NCBI RefSeq assembly: GCF_900156425.1
Contig: NZ_FTNO01000001.1
Location: forward strand, 620,001-684,000
Origin: Haladaptatus litoreus
Lineage (GTDB): Archaea; Halobacteriota; Halobacteria; Halobacteriales; Haladaptataceae
Direction: 5' to 3'
Length of the DNA: 64,000 bases
Below are positions 63,276-64,000 of this stretch, one piece after another. The position numbers and the translations under genes are program-made. The notes under the pieces are model-generated. The model made no database searches and was not told the DNA's origin. It saw only the letters and a list, made by a program, of their open reading frames with translations. Each line of letters opens with the position of its first letter. Positions within the stretch are counted from its first letter, which is position 1.

Positions 63276-64000
63276 ATGGACAACAAGCCTGTAAAAACAC
63301 CTTGTCGACGGTTTCTTTCTTTAGCTGGTGTTACTACTACTGCCTTCTTCGCCGGATGCACCAGCGAAACTCCTCGTTCGATGACCAAAACAACCACAGA
63401 GGAGACATCAACAGACAGAACAACGACGGAGACGACCGAAACGATCATCAATCCGAAACCAACGCTCCGAACGAAATACAACAGCAGAAAACGGTACGGT
63501 TCTCCCGGAACGAGTTTCGACACGTTCGAAAACCCCGACCTGTGGGAAGCACAGGAGGGGGAGAAAACGCCCGACACTGAGATGAAACGAACGGGGTCAC
63601 AGAGCCTCAAGATGACCGGACACGACGGTCATCACGTAATTCTTCAGCGGCGATTCGACGAGCCGATGGATTTCTCCGACCGTGACATTTCGGCGATGAT
63701 ACGGACAACGACGCCATCGAAAATCGGTTTTTACATCTATCTACTCGATACTGATGGAAACGAAGCTGCGTTGGAACTTCGTAACATCACCTACCGAACA
63801 CCCGACATCGGGTGGTTCCGAACCTGTCCCGGCGTGTTCGAGGTTAGCGAAACCGAACCGGATTTGACCAACATCGACCGGATGAAACTGCAGGTGACCA
63901 ATGCGACGAGCGACGACGTAGAAGCGTGGGTAGACGACGTTCGATTTCATCCGAAACCTGAAAAAGGATACATTATCCTGAGTTGGGACGACGGCAAACG
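63276..64000 (+). CDS. Polysaccharide deacetylase-like Tat lipoprotein (partial, runs off right edge)
   Basis: 241 codons visible from ATG (MDNKPVKTPCRRFLSLAGVT), no stop before the edge. The N-terminus is a Tat-type signal (CRRFLSLAG) with lipobox FAGC, then a Thr-rich linker. Residues ~85-225 repeat the layout of the lipoprotein at 39968 (MKRTGSQSLKMTGHDGHHVI; VEAWVDDVRFHPKPEKG), a carbohydrate-binding-like module. The visible part ends in YIILSWDDGK, the first Asp pair of a NodB deacetylase barrel. Codons are more A/T-rich than its neighbours, e.g. many ACA, GTA, AAA, suggesting a different history. The upstream A/T-rich gap holds TATA-like sequences. Confidence 0.85.
   Translation, partial: MDNKPVKTPCRRFLSLAGVTTTAFFAGCTSETPRSMTKTTTEETSTDRTTTETTETIINPKPTLRTKYNSRKRYGSPGTSFDTFENPDLWEAQEGEKTPDTEMKRTGSQSLKMTGHDGHHVILQRRFDEPMDFSDRDISAMIRTTTPSKIGFYIYLLDTDGNEAALELRNITYRTPDIGWFRTCPGVFEVSETEPDLTNIDRMKLQVTNATSDDVEAWVDDVRFHPKPEKGYIILSWDDGK

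Overview
This window is chromosomal DNA from a haloarchaeon (class Halobacteria). Four things point there. The proteins are strongly acidic (Asp/Glu-rich). The DNA is GC-rich, with A/T-rich TATA elements about 25-30 bases upstream of many start codons, which suggests leaderless mRNAs. Twin-arginine (Tat) signal peptides with a lipobox are common. Archaeal genes are present: TFB, ribosomal protein S17e, DUF371, a geranylgeranyl-reductase-family enzyme and a NikR-type regulator. The overall feel resembles Haladaptatus, but that is only an impression. No rRNA, CRISPR array or intact transposon was seen.

Layout. 1-3014: a tungstate/molybdate ABC transporter operon (tupA-tupB-tupC) followed by a ModE-like regulator that runs off the left edge. 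3183-8860: housekeeping genes (M48 protease, SOUL haem-binding protein, a flavin reductase of the geranylgeranyl reductase family, a DCC thiol oxidoreductase, a deaminase, a CBS/DUF21 membrane protein). 9099-14201: a 1700-residue secreted subtilase with a dockerin and many CARDB and carboxypeptidase-regulatory-like modules. 14559-23061: the branched-chain amino acid block leuA, ilvB, ilvN, ilvC, a small acidic protein, leuC, leuD, leuB, with most genes overlapping by a few bases; ilvD lies apart at 29347-31062. 23093-28882: small membrane proteins, a VOC protein, an ABC-2 exporter, and a class-III aminotransferase paired with a dicarboxylate/amino-acid symporter. 31212-40000: a lipoprotein, an FAD enzyme, a sulfurtransferase, katG, an Asp-box propeller protein, S17e and msrA. 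39968-50024: a deacetylase lipoprotein, TFB, an Hvo_1808-type surface protein, and a DUF4129-DUF7269-DUF58-DUF7519 cluster facing a MoxR ATPase. 50127-64000: tRNA-Ser(CGA) with a duplicated 3' end, an S66 peptidase, NikR, DUF192, an HNH protein, an antiporter, a frameshifted cysteine-rich secreted precursor, an aldehyde dehydrogenase, endonuclease III, DUF371, a coiled-coil protein with a structured leader, SppA, an aldo/keto reductase, and a second deacetylase-type lipoprotein cut by the right edge.

Most unusual observations. (1) Upstream of ilvB a 36-codon reading frame ends in Ala-Leu-Ile-Ile-Val-Gly-Val-stop. Its last codons form the 5' arm of a 9-bp hairpin, so it looks like a ribosome-mediated attenuator of branched-chain amino acid synthesis, which I do not know to be described in archaea. 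(2) leuA is out of frame at a G7 tract next to its only plausible start, and the ilvB reading frame also seems to continue upstream of its GTG. (3) A Tat-exported precursor with a 10-cysteine C-terminus (halocin-like architecture) is split by a frameshift. (4) tRNA-Ser carries a 22-bp att-like duplication of its 3' end 147 bp away. (5) The coiled-coil gene at 59495 has a long, nested inverted-repeat leader, rare in a lineage of mostly leaderless mRNAs.
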